From NCBI GenBank assembly GCA_965229645.1, contig OZ245893.1, forward strand, positions 2,914,001-2,978,000: a DNA stretch of 64,000 nt, given 5' to 3'. This DNA comes from CAXQZM01 sp965229645. Lineage in GTDB: Bacteria; Pseudomonadota; Alphaproteobacteria; UBA7985. Made by a program: the position numbers and the translations under genes. Below are positions 32,749 through 41,728 of the stretch, piece after piece (within the stretch, counting starts at the first letter, position 1; the number at the start of each line of letters is the position of its first letter). The notes under the pieces are model-generated. The model was not told the DNA's origin. It saw only the letters and a list, made by a program, of their open reading frames with translations, and did not search any database.

Positions 32749-34318
32749 GATAGAGCCCAAACCCTGCCAGGATCGCAAGCGCTGCGAGCAGCAGGTAGAG
32801 CCAATCTGGCCCAATCCTGCTGTAAAGTGTCGGGCCGAGCGCTGCGGGAATCGGCGCGTCGATATGGCCCGACCGATTGAGGCCCAGGGTTGCAGAGGCC
32901 ATTCGGCCTAGGGGGTCGATGACGCCCGAAATACCAGGGTTGGAGGCGCGGGCGATCGACAAGCCCTCTTCAACCGCGCGGATCCGCGCTTCGGCCAAAT
33001 GCTGGTACGGCCCAGGGGTTTCGGCGAGCATGGGCACCGCGGGCAGGATGTACCACGCGTCTTCGGTCAAGGTTATGAGGAAGTCGGGCCGGTCGGCGGG
33101 ATCGACCAGGCGTCCCGTGTTGATGGAATCGTAGCAAATAAAGGCCCCAATCTTGGCGCTGTCCCCCACCTGGAGGGTTTTGGGGCCAGACCCTGGGACA
33201 CGATCGAGGAACTTGCCCGTAAGCGCGGCAAAGCCCAGGCGTTCGAAGATAAATTTGTAGGGAATGTACTCGCCAAAGGGCACCAACTTCGACTTGTCGT
33301 AGGCGTCGAATTCTAGGGTTCCATGGTCGATCAGGTAGGCGGACAAGTGCGCCGAGCTCGGCTGGCCTATAGGCGCGCGCTGATCGTTCGTCGTGTCGGG
33401 CGCGCGCCGCCCAAAAACAAGGCTGTAGGGCGCGGGCGCCAACTGGTCGGCGATGTATTGGCGCAGGGCGCGATGGACGTCGGGGAAATCGCGCACCGAC
33501 CCCTCGGGCCAAATCACGTGGCTGATGCCCGCCAGCGGCGCGGCTTGGCTCAGGCGGACATGCTGGTCCAGGACCGCCGCGCCGTCCCAGCTATTTTTGG
33601 CCACATTGGCCTGGACCAGCCGCACCTTGACGTCGGGGATACGCGGCATGTCCGCCTGCGGCAAGGCCGCGAGGCGAAAAGCCCCGAACAGTAGCAAGGG
33701 CACGAGCGCGCCGACGACCAGGAATCCCCCAAGGCGTCTGCGCGCGACCAGCAGCAGGAACAGCCCGGCGCTGACGACAAGTGTGACGAAGGAGAGGATG
33801 GGAATGCCGCCCAAGGCCGCGAGCTGTAGGGTCAGGGGCTCGCCCGCCCAAACCATGCCCGCGCGGTTCCAGGCAAAGCCCGTTAGGTCAATCCCGCGCC
33901 GCCATTCAAGGACCATCCAGGTACCGACAGCGACGCACGCAAAGACCGCAGGATCGCGCCGAAACCAGCTCGCCACAAATAGGGCCGCCGTGCCCCACAG
34001 GGCGGCGAACAGGGGCAGGACGACCAGCGCTAGCGGAACCAAAAAGTAAAAAGTGGGGCTAACAGTGGGTGCCAAGGACACCCAATAAAGCCCTGAAATC
34101 ATTTGGCCGTAGCAAAACAAAAAACTGAGGCCCAGCCGCCCTGCCCAGGTGCGGGCATGGAACAGATAAAACAGCGTCAGGGCGCAGCCAAACGGCCAAA
34201 GCGGGATCAGGGAAACGGGCACGAAAGCCAGGCCCGCGCCCAAGCCCGCAAGAAAGGTCAGACCCGCCCGCGTTTGCCCGCCTGGGGCTAGCAGCCAGCG
34301 ACGTAAGGCTTGGGTCAA
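32726..34318 (-). CDS. lnt: Apolipoprotein N-acyltransferase Lnt
   Basis: Lnt adds the third acyl chain to lipoproteins at the periplasmic face of the inner membrane. The 530-residue protein has N-terminal helices and a C-terminal nitrilase-like domain. The catalytic set is Glu in VIWPEGSVRDFP, Lys in KSKLVPFGEYIP and Cys in IGAFICYDS. The start is TTG at 34318, overlapping the corC stop. The last residues (KSQKS and stop) are encoded inside the family 1 element, so the natural end has been replaced. Confidence 0.92.
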   Translation of the reverse strand: MTQALRRWLLAPGGQTRAGLTFLAGLGAGLAFVPVSLIPLWPFGCALTLFYLFHARTWAGRLGLSFLFCYGQMISGLYWVSLAPTVSPTFYFLVPLALVVLPLFAALWGTAALFVASWFRRDPAVFACVAVGTWMVLEWRRGIDLTGFAWNRAGMVWAGEPLTLQLAALGGIPILSFVTLVVSAGLFLLLVARRRLGGFLVVGALVPLLLFGAFRLAALPQADMPRIPDVKVRLVQANVAKNSWDGAAVLDQHVRLSQAAPLAGISHVIWPEGSVRDFPDVHRALRQYIADQLAPAPYSLVFGRRAPDTTNDQRAPIGQPSSAHLSAYLIDHGTLEFDAYDKSKLVPFGEYIPYKFIFERLGFAALTGKFLDRVPGSGPKTLQVGDSAKIGAFICYDSINTGRLVDPADRPDFLITLTEDAWYILPAVPMLAETPGPYQHLAEARIRAVEEGLSIARASNPGISGVIDPLGRMASATLGLNRSGHIDAPIPAALGPTLYSRIGPDWLYLLLAALAILAGFGLYRTKSQKS

Positions 34319-35232
34319 GCGGGGCGCCTTGCCTGATGCCCCGCGGGAAGGATGATGAGGCGGCGGATCCGGCGCGCGTCGGCTTGGGTCACGCGAAAGG
34401 ACAGGCCGCTCCCATGGCCAATAATTTCCCCGCGCGCGGGCACCCGTCCCGCCAGATGAAACACGAGCCCGCCGATGGTATCAAAGTCTTCTTCGCGGTC
34501 TTCCTCGGTCAAAAAAGCGCCCAAATGATCGGCCTCAAGGGCGGTGAGGGGGAAGCGCGCATCGACCATCCAGGTGCCATCGTCGCGTTGACGGATATCG
34601 GGCTTGTCGGCCTGATCGTGCTCGTCCTCGATGTCACCGACGATTTGTTCTAGGGCGTCTTCAATGGTGATGAGACCATCGACGCCGCCAAATTCGTCAA
34701 CCATCAGGGCCATGTGGGTCCGCGCGGCTTGCATTTGAAACAGCAGGTCGAGAACTGGCTTGCCAGGGGACACGTAGAGCGGCGCGCGCATGACTTTTTT
34801 CAGCGAAAACGGGCGCTTGGTCCCTTTATAGGGGATCAGGTCGCGCACATGGACCAGCCCCACGATCTTGTCCAAATTGCCATCGTAAACGGGCAAGCGC
34901 GAATGCCCCTTTTCTAAGGCCAAGTTCAAAATCTGGGTCGCGGTGGCGTCCATGGCCGCCGCAACGATGTCGGCGCGGGGAATCGCGATGTCTTCGGCCA
35001 GGCGCTCGCGCAGGCGCAAGATATTGCCGATCAAGAGGCGTTGCTGCGTATCGAGGCCCTGATTTTCGTCGATGTCTTCGTCTTCGGTCGAGGCTTCGAT
35101 CAAGTCTTCAAAAGACTCGCGCAGGTCGGTCGCTTCTCCGCGCCGCAGCAGCGCAGTGATGGGGCGACGCAGGGTGGCGAGCCAACTTCGCGGCGGCGTC
35201 TCGTCGGTCGTGGGGGCGGGAGGTTCGGTCAT
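34315..35232 (-). CDS. corC: CorC/HlyC-type CBS-domain protein
   Basis: A 305-residue cytosolic protein with two CBS domains (about residues 85-205: IPRADIVAAAMDATATQIL and VLDLLFQMQAARTHMALMVDEFGGVDGLITIEDALEQIVGDI) and a C-terminal CorC_HlyC domain (residues 220-295). It has no membrane domain, as in the short CorC form found beside ybeY and lnt in proteobacteria, where it is linked to Mg/Co efflux. It follows ybeY by 49 bases and couples to lnt. Confidence 0.9.
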   Translation of the reverse strand: MTEPPAPTTDETPPRSWLATLRRPITALLRRGEATDLRESFEDLIEASTEDEDIDENQGLDTQQRLLIGNILRLRERLAEDIAIPRADIVAAAMDATATQILNLALEKGHSRLPVYDGNLDKIVGLVHVRDLIPYKGTKRPFSLKKVMRAPLYVSPGKPVLDLLFQMQAARTHMALMVDEFGGVDGLITIEDALEQIVGDIEDEHDQADKPDIRQRDDGTWMVDARFPLTALEADHLGAFLTEEDREEDFDTIGGLVFHLAGRVPARGEIIGHGSGLSFRVTQADARRIRRLIILPAGHQARRPA

Positions 35233-35281
35233 GGGGGGTCGCTAACTGCTGGGCTCAAGTCAGCACAGGCATGGGGAAAGA

Positions 35282-36076
35282 TTAGGCAAGGGATGCATAG
35301 GGGTCTGGCAGGCCATAGGCGCCCAAGATGTGGGTTTCGAGGGATTCCATCTTAGCCGCGTCCAGTGGGGTTTCATGGTCGTGACCTAGCAGGTGTAGGC
35401 TCCCGTGCAAAATCAAGTGCTTGAGATGCTGATCCAGGGTCTTGCCCTGGGCCGCTGCCTCGCGCTCAAGGGTTTCCACGGCAAAGATCAGATCGCCCAA
35501 CTCGCCGTCGAGGTCGGCGGGGTAGGCGAGAACGTTGGTGGGCGTATCCTTGCCGCGATGGGCCCGATTGCGCGACTGCACGAAGGCATCGTCGGCCAGC
35601 ACCAGGGTGATGAGGTCGGTGTCTTGCAAGTCTAGCTGCCTGGTCAGAAACCTGAGGTAATGGCTTAGATCGAGCCTCGGCCAAGTCCCCGCGTGAGGAT
35701 GGATTTGGTAAGGGCAGGGCGGCGTATCTTTGCGCACATGGGCTAAGAAGGCCTCAACTTCCGTCCGGCTGTAGCCCAAGATGGTGCCAACCTCGTATTC
35801 ATGGCCCTCATCCCAGCCCGCACGAGGCGCGTGGATCAGGGCCCTTAAGCGTTCGGCTTGCGCCGAGTAACCTTGGCGATACACAATCCGATTATAGAAG
35901 ATCTTGCCCGCGGCGGTTGTGTCGGCGGATACGAGCATCAAAAACCCGTCGGCAAGCATGGCGTCCATCCCCTCGGGTTCCCAGTCTAAAAACAGGGCGA
36001 CGTGCTTTTGGCCCGCGCGCATCAGGTCAAATTCGCGCCCTTCATGTGGGCCCACGCCAGGGGGGCACGGCCTCAT
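35282..36076 (-). CDS. ybeY: YbeY rRNA-maturation endonuclease with extra N-terminal domain
   Basis: YbeY is a metal-dependent RNase needed for 16S rRNA 3' processing. Residues 122-264 are a normal YbeY: HRGKDTPTNVLAYPA and the zinc motif HGSLHLLGHDH near residues 228-238. Before it stand about 120 residues that ordinary YbeY lacks, including HVALFLDWEPEGMDAMLADG and HEYEVGTILGYSRTEVEAFL. The latter is faintly like DUF3793. The start is real, since the ATG at 36076 overlaps the phoH stop (ATGA). The extra domain may change substrate choice or localisation. Confidence 0.85.
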   Translation of the reverse strand: MRPCPPGVGPHEGREFDLMRAGQKHVALFLDWEPEGMDAMLADGFLMLVSADTTAAGKIFYNRIVYRQGYSAQAERLRALIHAPRAGWDEGHEYEVGTILGYSRTEVEAFLAHVRKDTPPCPYQIHPHAGTWPRLDLSHYLRFLTRQLDLQDTDLITLVLADDAFVQSRNRAHRGKDTPTNVLAYPADLDGELGDLIFAVETLEREAAAQGKTLDQHLKHLILHGSLHLLGHDHETPLDAAKMESLETHILGAYGLPDPYASLA

Positions 36077-37032
36077 GTTTGATCGTAGGCCGCAACGATG
36101 CGGCTGACGAGGGCATGGCGTACCACATCTTGCGCACCTAGGCGGATCGTCGCGATTTCGGGAACTTGGGCCAATATGTTCGCAGCGTGGGTGAGGCCGG
36201 ACGGCGCACCTTGGGGCAAGTCAACCTGGCTAGGGTCCCCCGTTACCACCATGCGAGACCCGTCGCCCAAACGCGTTAAGAACATTTTCATTTGCGCAGG
36301 TGTGGCGTTTTGCCCTTCGTCCAAAATGACAAAGGCCGACTTTAAAGTTCGTCCGCGCATAAAAGCCAGAGGCGCGATTTCAATGCTGCCGTCTTCGAGT
36401 GCCTTGGTCAGCTTTTTCCCGCCTAAGAGTTCCCCCAGGGCATCGTAGAGAGGGCGCATATAGGGGTCGAGCTTGTCGGCCATGTCCCCAGGCAAGAACC
36501 CGATCCGCTCGCCGGCTTCTACAGCAGGGCGGCACAAAATCAGGCGCTTGACCTGGCCTGCTTGCCACGCCGCTACCGCAGCGGCGACCGCAAGAGTGGT
36601 TTTGCCAGTTCCCGCGGGGCCAAGGGCAAAGGTTAGATCGTGGGCTTGCAAGGCCTCGACCAGTCGAATTTGCCCAGGCGAACGCGGCTTGAGCGCGCCA
36701 AAGCGCGCGTCCTGCGCCGGGCCTTTGGGTCCGTTTGTTAGGCGGATTTGCGCCTCGACGTCCGCCATGGTGATCTCGTCGCCCTGGGCGCAGTCGCGGT
36801 AGAGCGCCTTTAGGGCCTGGCGCGCCCGCGCTACATTGGCCTTGGCCCCGCGCAGCGTCAGCTGCGTGCCGCGCATGACGATGAAGACTTCCAGATCTTG
36901 CTCTAGTCGGGTCAGATGCGCGTCGTGCGGCCCGCAGACGGCCCGCAAATGCGCGGTCTGGTCGAAGGTCAAGACTTCTTCAACGGCCCTGCCCGAGCCC
37001 TGGAGCGGATCGAATCGGGCGCGCGCGCTCAT
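36073..37032 (-). CDS. phoH: PhoH-like ATPase (YbeZ)
   Basis: A 319-residue P-loop ATPase. Walker A is GPAGTGKTTLA near residues 139-149, Walker B is FVILDEGQN near 231, with the conserved MRGRTLKSAF and VVTGDPSQVDLP. PhoH/YbeZ partners YbeY in RNA metabolism, and here the two genes overlap by four bases. It also overlaps miaB by four bases. Confidence 0.93.
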   Translation of the reverse strand: MSARARFDPLQGSGRAVEEVLTFDQTAHLRAVCGPHDAHLTRLEQDLEVFIVMRGTQLTLRGAKANVARARQALKALYRDCAQGDEITMADVEAQIRLTNGPKGPAQDARFGALKPRSPGQIRLVEALQAHDLTFALGPAGTGKTTLAVAAAVAAWQAGQVKRLILCRPAVEAGERIGFLPGDMADKLDPYMRPLYDALGELLGGKKLTKALEDGSIEIAPLAFMRGRTLKSAFVILDEGQNATPAQMKMFLTRLGDGSRMVVTGDPSQVDLPQGAPSGLTHAANILAQVPEIATIRLGAQDVVRHALVSRIVAAYDQT

Positions 37033-38381
37033 GCAGCGTCACGGATCACGATATCCCCTTTCAGGGAATGGGGGCCAGCCGCGTCGATGCGAACAGGGCA
37101 AATCTGCCCGATCAACCGCTCGGGCGCTTCGACGACGACCGACTGCAAGTAGGGCGATTTGCCGATCAACTGCCCTGGCTTGCGCCCCGGCTTGTCGAAC
37201 AGCACTGGGACGGTCGTTCCTACGCTGCCTTGGTTGAACGCCAGCGACTGTTCGGCCAGCAGTTGCTGCAAGGATTGCAACCGCGCCGTCATGACGTCCG
37301 CGGGCACAGGCGCGCCCTTTTCTGCGGCGGGGGTGCCAGGGCGCGGCGAATACTTGAACGAATAGGCCGAGGCGTAGCCGACCTGGGTTACGAGCCGCAA
37401 GGTTGCGGCAAAGTCTTCATCGGTTTCCCCGGGGAAGCCAACGATAAAGTCCCCCGACAGCGCCAGATCGGGGCGGGCGGTTCTGAGCTGGTCGATCAGC
37501 GCCAGGTAGGACTCCGCGGTGTGATGGCGGTTCATGGCTTTCAAAATCCGGTCCGATCCTGCCTGAACGGGCAAATGCAAGTAGGGCATGACTTCAGGGA
37601 CTTGGGCAAAGACGTCGATCAGGTCCTGGTCCATGTCGCGCGGATGCGAGGTGGTGAAGCGCAACCGTTCCAGGCCGTCGATCTGCGCTAAGCGGCGCAA
37701 GAGGCGGCCCAGGCCCCATTCCGCGCCTTGGGGGCCGCTGCCGTGGTAGGCGTTGACGTTTTGCCCCAGCAGGGTGATTTCGCGCACCCCTTGGCTGGCT
37801 AGTGCTTCTGCCTCGTCCACAATCGCGTGCACGGGTCGCGACATTTCCGCCCCGCGCGTATAGGGAACGACGCAGAAGGTGCAGAACTTATCGCACCCTT
37901 CCTGAATCGTCACAAAGGCTGACGTACGGGTGCTTTGCGCCGAAACGGGCAGCTCGTCAAATTTTGACTCGACGGGATAGTCGATGTCGATGGCCCGCTT
38001 GGCGCCTTCGTCCAAGTCCTCCAATAACCGCGGCAGTCGGTGGTAGGTTTGCGGCCCGACAACCAACGCGACCTGCGGCGCTCGGCGCATGATTTCCGCG
38101 CCCTCGGCTTGGGCGACGCACCCTGCCACACCGATGACCATGCGCCCGCCCCGCGCCGCTTTGGCGCTCTGCAGCCGCTTGATTTGACCCAACTCGGAAT
38201 AGACCTTCTCCGCAGCTTTTTCGCGAATATGGCAGGTGTTCAGCAGCACAAGATCGGCGTCATCGGGGCGATCCACAAGGCCGTAGCCAAGGGGCGCAAG
38301 CGCATCGACCATGCGCTCACTATCATAGACGTTCATTTGACATCCGTAGGTCTTAATATGAAGTTTCTTCTGCGGGGTCAT
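37029..38381 (-). CDS. miaB: tRNA-2-methylthio-N6-adenosine synthase MiaB
   Basis: A radical-SAM methylthiotransferase of 450 residues acting on i6A37 of tRNA. The N-terminal cluster cysteines are in KTYGCQMN, LLNTCHIREKA and VAGCVAQAEG; the radical-SAM motif is CDKFCTFCVVPYTRG; a TRAM domain ends the protein. The ATG at 38381 is the natural start. The open frame continues back through two further copies of the first 16 codons (38334-38644), so longer products beginning MSNALPRQG could be mis-annotated. Confidence 0.93.
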   Translation of the reverse strand: MTPQKKLHIKTYGCQMNVYDSERMVDALAPLGYGLVDRPDDADLVLLNTCHIREKAAEKVYSELGQIKRLQSAKAARGGRMVIGVAGCVAQAEGAEIMRRAPQVALVVGPQTYHRLPRLLEDLDEGAKRAIDIDYPVESKFDELPVSAQSTRTSAFVTIQEGCDKFCTFCVVPYTRGAEMSRPVHAIVDEAEALASQGVREITLLGQNVNAYHGSGPQGAEWGLGRLLRRLAQIDGLERLRFTTSHPRDMDQDLIDVFAQVPEVMPYLHLPVQAGSDRILKAMNRHHTAESYLALIDQLRTARPDLALSGDFIVGFPGETDEDFAATLRLVTQVGYASAYSFKYSPRPGTPAAEKGAPVPADVMTARLQSLQQLLAEQSLAFNQGSVGTTVPVLFDKPGRKPGQLIGKSPYLQSVVVEAPERLIGQICPVRIDAAGPHSLKGDIVIRDAA

Positions 38382-38644
38382 GGAAGGTGCCCAGCATAGG
38401 TCAAATGAACGTCTCGTTTGGCCGCTCTTACCAGCGGCCCCTGCGGGGCCTTGGCGCGGCAGGGCATTTGACATCCGTAGGTCTTAATATGAAGTTTCTT
38501 CTGCGGGGTCATGGAAGGTGCCCAGCATAGGTCAAATGAACGTCTCGTTTGGCCGCTCTTACCAGCGGCACCTGCGGGGCCTTGGCGCGGCAGGGCATTT
38601 GACATCCATAAGTCTTGATATGAAGTTTCTTCTGCAAAGTCATG
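38334..38644 (-). repeat. 131-bp tandem repeat at the miaB start
   Basis: Units at 38334-38464 and 38465-38595 plus a partial third (38596-38644). Each contains the first 16 miaB codons (MTPQKKLHIKTYGCQM; the third reads MTLQ) and an 83-bp stretch with GGCCGCTCTTACCAGCGGCC and CCCTGCGGGGCCTTGGCGCG. The outermost copy differs at several bases and may be the original gene start, with the inner ones made by insertion plus duplication. The region carries the miaB promoter or ribosome site in more than one copy. Confidence 0.85.
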
Positions 38645-38656
38645 GGGCTAAGTGGC

Positions 38657-39538
38657 TCAGGCGGTTCGGGCTTGGGCCATACCGCTTCGTACCCTCTGTT
38701 CGCAATAGGCCGTAAGGGCTTTGCGATTGCCGCCGAAATCGGCCAAGGTTTTGGGCGGGTGCCAATCCACTTGCAAGGTGAGCTTGCCCAGGCCCGCCGC
38801 GTTGAACATGTGGCGGAACAGGTCCGCCTCGCCATACCAACCGTAAAAGGCGCGCAAGCTGCGAGGAATCGGGAAGCCGTCGAGCTTGGCAAAGGTCACG
38901 GAAACCGGTTGGATAACCAGAGGCGTACCGTTGATCTGGTGCTTTGCCACGGCCAGCAGGGAGGATCGAAACGGCAAGATATGGGTGGCGGCGTAGGACG
39001 AGCCCTCGGGAAACATAAAGAGGTTTTGGCCCTGATCAAAGCGCTCGGTAAATTGACGCTGCTGCGCCGCGATGGATTTGACTTGGCGGTCGATAAACAG
39101 GGTGTCTTGCAGTTTGGACAGGAACCCAAAAACGGGCCAAAGCCCGACTTGGTCCATGGCGACAAAACTGCCGTTCGCGCACGCGCCCAAGGCTGCGATG
39201 TCGAGGTAGGAGTTATGATTGGAAACGAACAAGGTAGGGCTGCCCTGATGCGGCGCGCCAGTTTCAATGAGGTTGACGTTAAAGCACGCCAAGGTGCGCC
39301 CATGGTACCAGCGGCACATTTTCATCCAAGTCGCCCGTCCCGCAACCGCGCGCAGCACGATCTGGATCGGCACGCACAGCAAGATAAGCGCCACAAAGGT
39401 CAGGATCCGCCGCAGGGCCGTGGGGCGCGACACCAGGGCCGCATGGCGCCCGTCAGCGTAAGCAGGCGCCCGCCGCTCCGCAACCACATCGGCCAAGTGG
39501 TTGAACGACTTGAGGGGGGATGGGGCGCTTGGGCTCAT
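38657..39538 (-). CDS. Lysophospholipid acyltransferase, PlsC-like
   Basis: A membrane-bound acyltransferase of 293 residues. The active-site motif NHNSYLD is at about residues 112-118, the second motif FPEGSSY near 175-181, and a hydrophobic anchor lies at about 48-68. This fits 1-acyl-glycerol-3-phosphate acyltransferases, but ornithine-lipid and lyso-lipid acyltransferases share these motifs. It is upstream of miaB and in the same direction. Confidence 0.85.
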   Translation of the reverse strand: MSPSAPSPLKSFNHLADVVAERRAPAYADGRHAALVSRPTALRRILTFVALILLCVPIQIVLRAVAGRATWMKMCRWYHGRTLACFNVNLIETGAPHQGSPTLFVSNHNSYLDIAALGACANGSFVAMDQVGLWPVFGFLSKLQDTLFIDRQVKSIAAQQRQFTERFDQGQNLFMFPEGSSYAATHILPFRSSLLAVAKHQINGTPLVIQPVSVTFAKLDGFPIPRSLRAFYGWYGEADLFRHMFNAAGLGKLTLQVDWHPPKTLADFGGNRKALTAYCEQRVRSGMAQARTA

Positions 39539-39592
39539 GGGGATCTATGTATGCGGGACCGGTCCATAAAAATGCAAATGCCGTTCCGCACC

Positions 39593-40531
39593 CTAGTCGT
39601 CGGCGTCCATCCGCTTGAGGCCGGTCATCAGAAGGGGTTTGAGCGAATCTCGGATCCCGACCGCGACCTTTTGGGGCCTGCGTGCCCCGTCTTGGGCGAT
39701 GAAGGACTTGCCCGCCGCCTCCCCCGCTAGCACCACATCGACGGGCACGGATTCGTAGTCGAACAAATCGGGATGGGTGGCGCAGAGGATGGCGAGGGGA
39801 TCGTGCAAAAAGCACCCTTGCTCGCCGCGCACCTGCACATAAAAATCGATATAGAAATTGGCGATGTCGGCCAGAAACGTGCCTTGGCGCGGCGCCGCCG
39901 CGGCGATGGCCGCCATGTCGTCGCGCGTTGCCCAGGTGCGGTGCGTGGCATCGAGCCCCACCATGGTCACATCGCAATCCGCCGCCATGACGATCTGGGC
40001 GGCATGGGGGTCGTGGTAAAAGTTAGCCTCGGCATGGGGGCTGATGTTCCCGCCCTCGTGCAGGGAACCGCCCATCAGGACGATGCTCTTGAGATTGGCG
40101 GCGAAGGCTGGGTCGCGGTGCAGTGCCGTGGCGACGTTCGTTAGGGGACCGATGGGGCACAGGGTCACCTGACCTGGGAACTCGGCGGCCTTGGCGATCA
40201 AGAAATCGGCGGCGTCAAGGGACGAGGGCGCGCGCTTTGGGGTCATGGCTGGGTAGCTCCCAAATCCTTCGGCGCCGTGAACATGGGTCGAGGGGGCAAA
40301 CGGGCCAGCGACTAGGGGCCGCGCGCACCCCCGCGCCACGGGCGCATCAAGGCCGGCCATATCGAGCAAGACGAGGGCGTTTCGCGTCGCCTGATCGACA
40401 GTGACATTACCAAATATGGTGGTCAGGCCCAGCAACTCTATGTCGGGGGCCTGGGCGGCGTAGAGAATCGCCATGGCGTCGTCGATGCCAGGGTCGGTGT
40501 CGATGATAAGTTTGTGCGGCGGCGAGGACAT
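39593..40531 (-). CDS. Inosine-uridine-preferring nucleoside hydrolase
   Basis: A 312-residue enzyme that splits ribonucleosides into base and ribose. The calcium-binding N-terminus KLIIDTDPGIDDAMAI is near residues 7-22, and NPITNVA-type ICPIGPLTNVATAL and FLHDPLAIL are present. Start ATG 40531 follows the family 1 repeat by ten bases; the open frame into the repeat is not coding. Ribose released here could be used by the adjacent ribokinase. Confidence 0.9.
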   Translation of the reverse strand: MSSPPHKLIIDTDPGIDDAMAILYAAQAPDIELLGLTTIFGNVTVDQATRNALVLLDMAGLDAPVARGCARPLVAGPFAPSTHVHGAEGFGSYPAMTPKRAPSSLDAADFLIAKAAEFPGQVTLCPIGPLTNVATALHRDPAFAANLKSIVLMGGSLHEGGNISPHAEANFYHDPHAAQIVMAADCDVTMVGLDATHRTWATRDDMAAIAAAAPRQGTFLADIANFYIDFYVQVRGEQGCFLHDPLAILCATHPDLFDYESVPVDVVLAGEAAGKSFIAQDGARRPQKVAVGIRDSLKPLLMTGLKRMDADD

Positions 40532-40541
40532 GCGGACCTTT

Positions 40542-40738
40542 ATACCAACGGCCAAAAAAGTTGACACTTTTTTGGCCGTTTTGTGTCTCACGGCAGAAAC
40601 GCTTCGCGTTTCGCCTCCGACGGGGCCTTCGCTCATACCCCGAGGCGCTTTCGCGCTATTCTCGGGGTCGCTGCGGGGGCCGCAGTCGCGGCCCTTATAC
40701 CAGCGAACATAAGAGTCATTCTCAGTCGCCGCTGGTAT
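40542..40738 (-). repeat. Family 1 structured repeat, copy C (reversed)
   Basis: A short form, 197 bp, lacking the middle segment found in A, B and E. It lies between rbsK and the nucleoside hydrolase, which share direction, so it is transcribed within their message. Its end hairpin is AACGGCC...GGCCGTT and its first hairpin shows paired changes relative to A. Its outer T (40738) is the complement of the last base of the rbsK stop. Confidence 0.9.
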
Positions 40739-41613
40739 TACCCGTGTTCGGCTAAAAACGCACGAATTTCAGCGCGGGTCGGGATCGCGGCGGCGGCGCC
40801 GTGGCGTGTGACTTGCAGCGCCGCCGCCGCCGAGGCCCACTGTAGGCACGCGCCCAGGTCCGTGCCCAGATCCAGGCGGGCCAAGAAGGCGCCGAGGAAG
40901 GTATCGCCCGCCCCCGTGGTATCGACGGGCCGAACCGGATAGGCGCGCACGGGGGTGCGGGTTCCGTCCCGATCCTGGTAGTAGGCCCCTTTGGACCCCA
41001 GGGTAACGAGTTTTGCGGCGCGGGCCAAGGACCCTTCCGACACCTCAGGGCGCGCATCGCGCAACTGCGCCAGCTCGACCTCATTGACGCTGAGCAGATC
41101 AACCTGGTCGATCAGGTTCGCAACCGCCGCCGCATCGAACGGCGCGGCGGCGTAACAGACTTTCAGTCCGAGGGCTTTTGCGGCCTGCGCCGCCCTGGGC
41201 CCCGCGTTGGTCTCGTTTTGCAGCAAGAGCCAATCGCCTGCTTTGGCCTGGGCGAGGGCGGGTTCGATAAGGTTCTCGGGCACGGCCTGATTGGCGCCTG
41301 GGGCCAAGACGATGCAGTTCTCGCCCGCCGCGTTGACCTGGATGATGGCATGACCCGTTGGCGCCGCCACCTGCCAAGGTGTCGGCAGGCCCAGGCGGAC
41401 GAGGGCGTCTAAAGTTGCCCGATCGTCCTGCCCGATGGCGCCAAGGTGATGTACGTCAGCGCCTGACCGCAGAGCGGCGAGGGACTGGTTGAGGCCTTTG
41501 CCGCCCAGACCCCAGCTGTAGCCCTTGGCCGTCAAGGTTTCCCCTGGCGCGACGAACGTCGCGACCTCGTAAACATGGTCCACATTGATGGAGCCCAAAT
41601 TCCAAATCGTCAT
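40738..41613 (-). CDS. rbsK: Ribokinase (PfkB family)
   Basis: A 291-residue sugar kinase. The N-terminal GGKGLNQSLAA (near 37-47) is the sugar-binding PfkB signature 1, and DTTGAGDTFLGAFLA (near 239-253) is signature 2 with the catalytic Asp. Ribokinase is preferred to other PfkB kinases because of the next gene, a nucleoside hydrolase. The TAA stop touches the family 1 element. Confidence 0.85.
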   Translation of the reverse strand: MTIWNLGSINVDHVYEVATFVAPGETLTAKGYSWGLGGKGLNQSLAALRSGADVHHLGAIGQDDRATLDALVRLGLPTPWQVAAPTGHAIIQVNAAGENCIVLAPGANQAVPENLIEPALAQAKAGDWLLLQNETNAGPRAAQAAKALGLKVCYAAAPFDAAAVANLIDQVDLLSVNEVELAQLRDARPEVSEGSLARAAKLVTLGSKGAYYQDRDGTRTPVRAYPVRPVDTTGAGDTFLGAFLARLDLGTDLGACLQWASAAAALQVTRHGAAAAIPTRAEIRAFLAEHG

Positions 41614-41728
41614 GGGGAGAGGTTAGGACAAACTGGCCTAAAAAACAAATTGGCGTCGCCTCCGACGCCAAGAATCGTTCTATTTGTCGCTGGCATTTGT
41701 CGCCGCGCGCGCCTATCCTAAGGCGTCC

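Noticed and set aside
40534..40636. Longer nucleoside hydrolase starting in the repeat
   Set aside because: The extra residues are repeat-encoded and the family start is at 40531.
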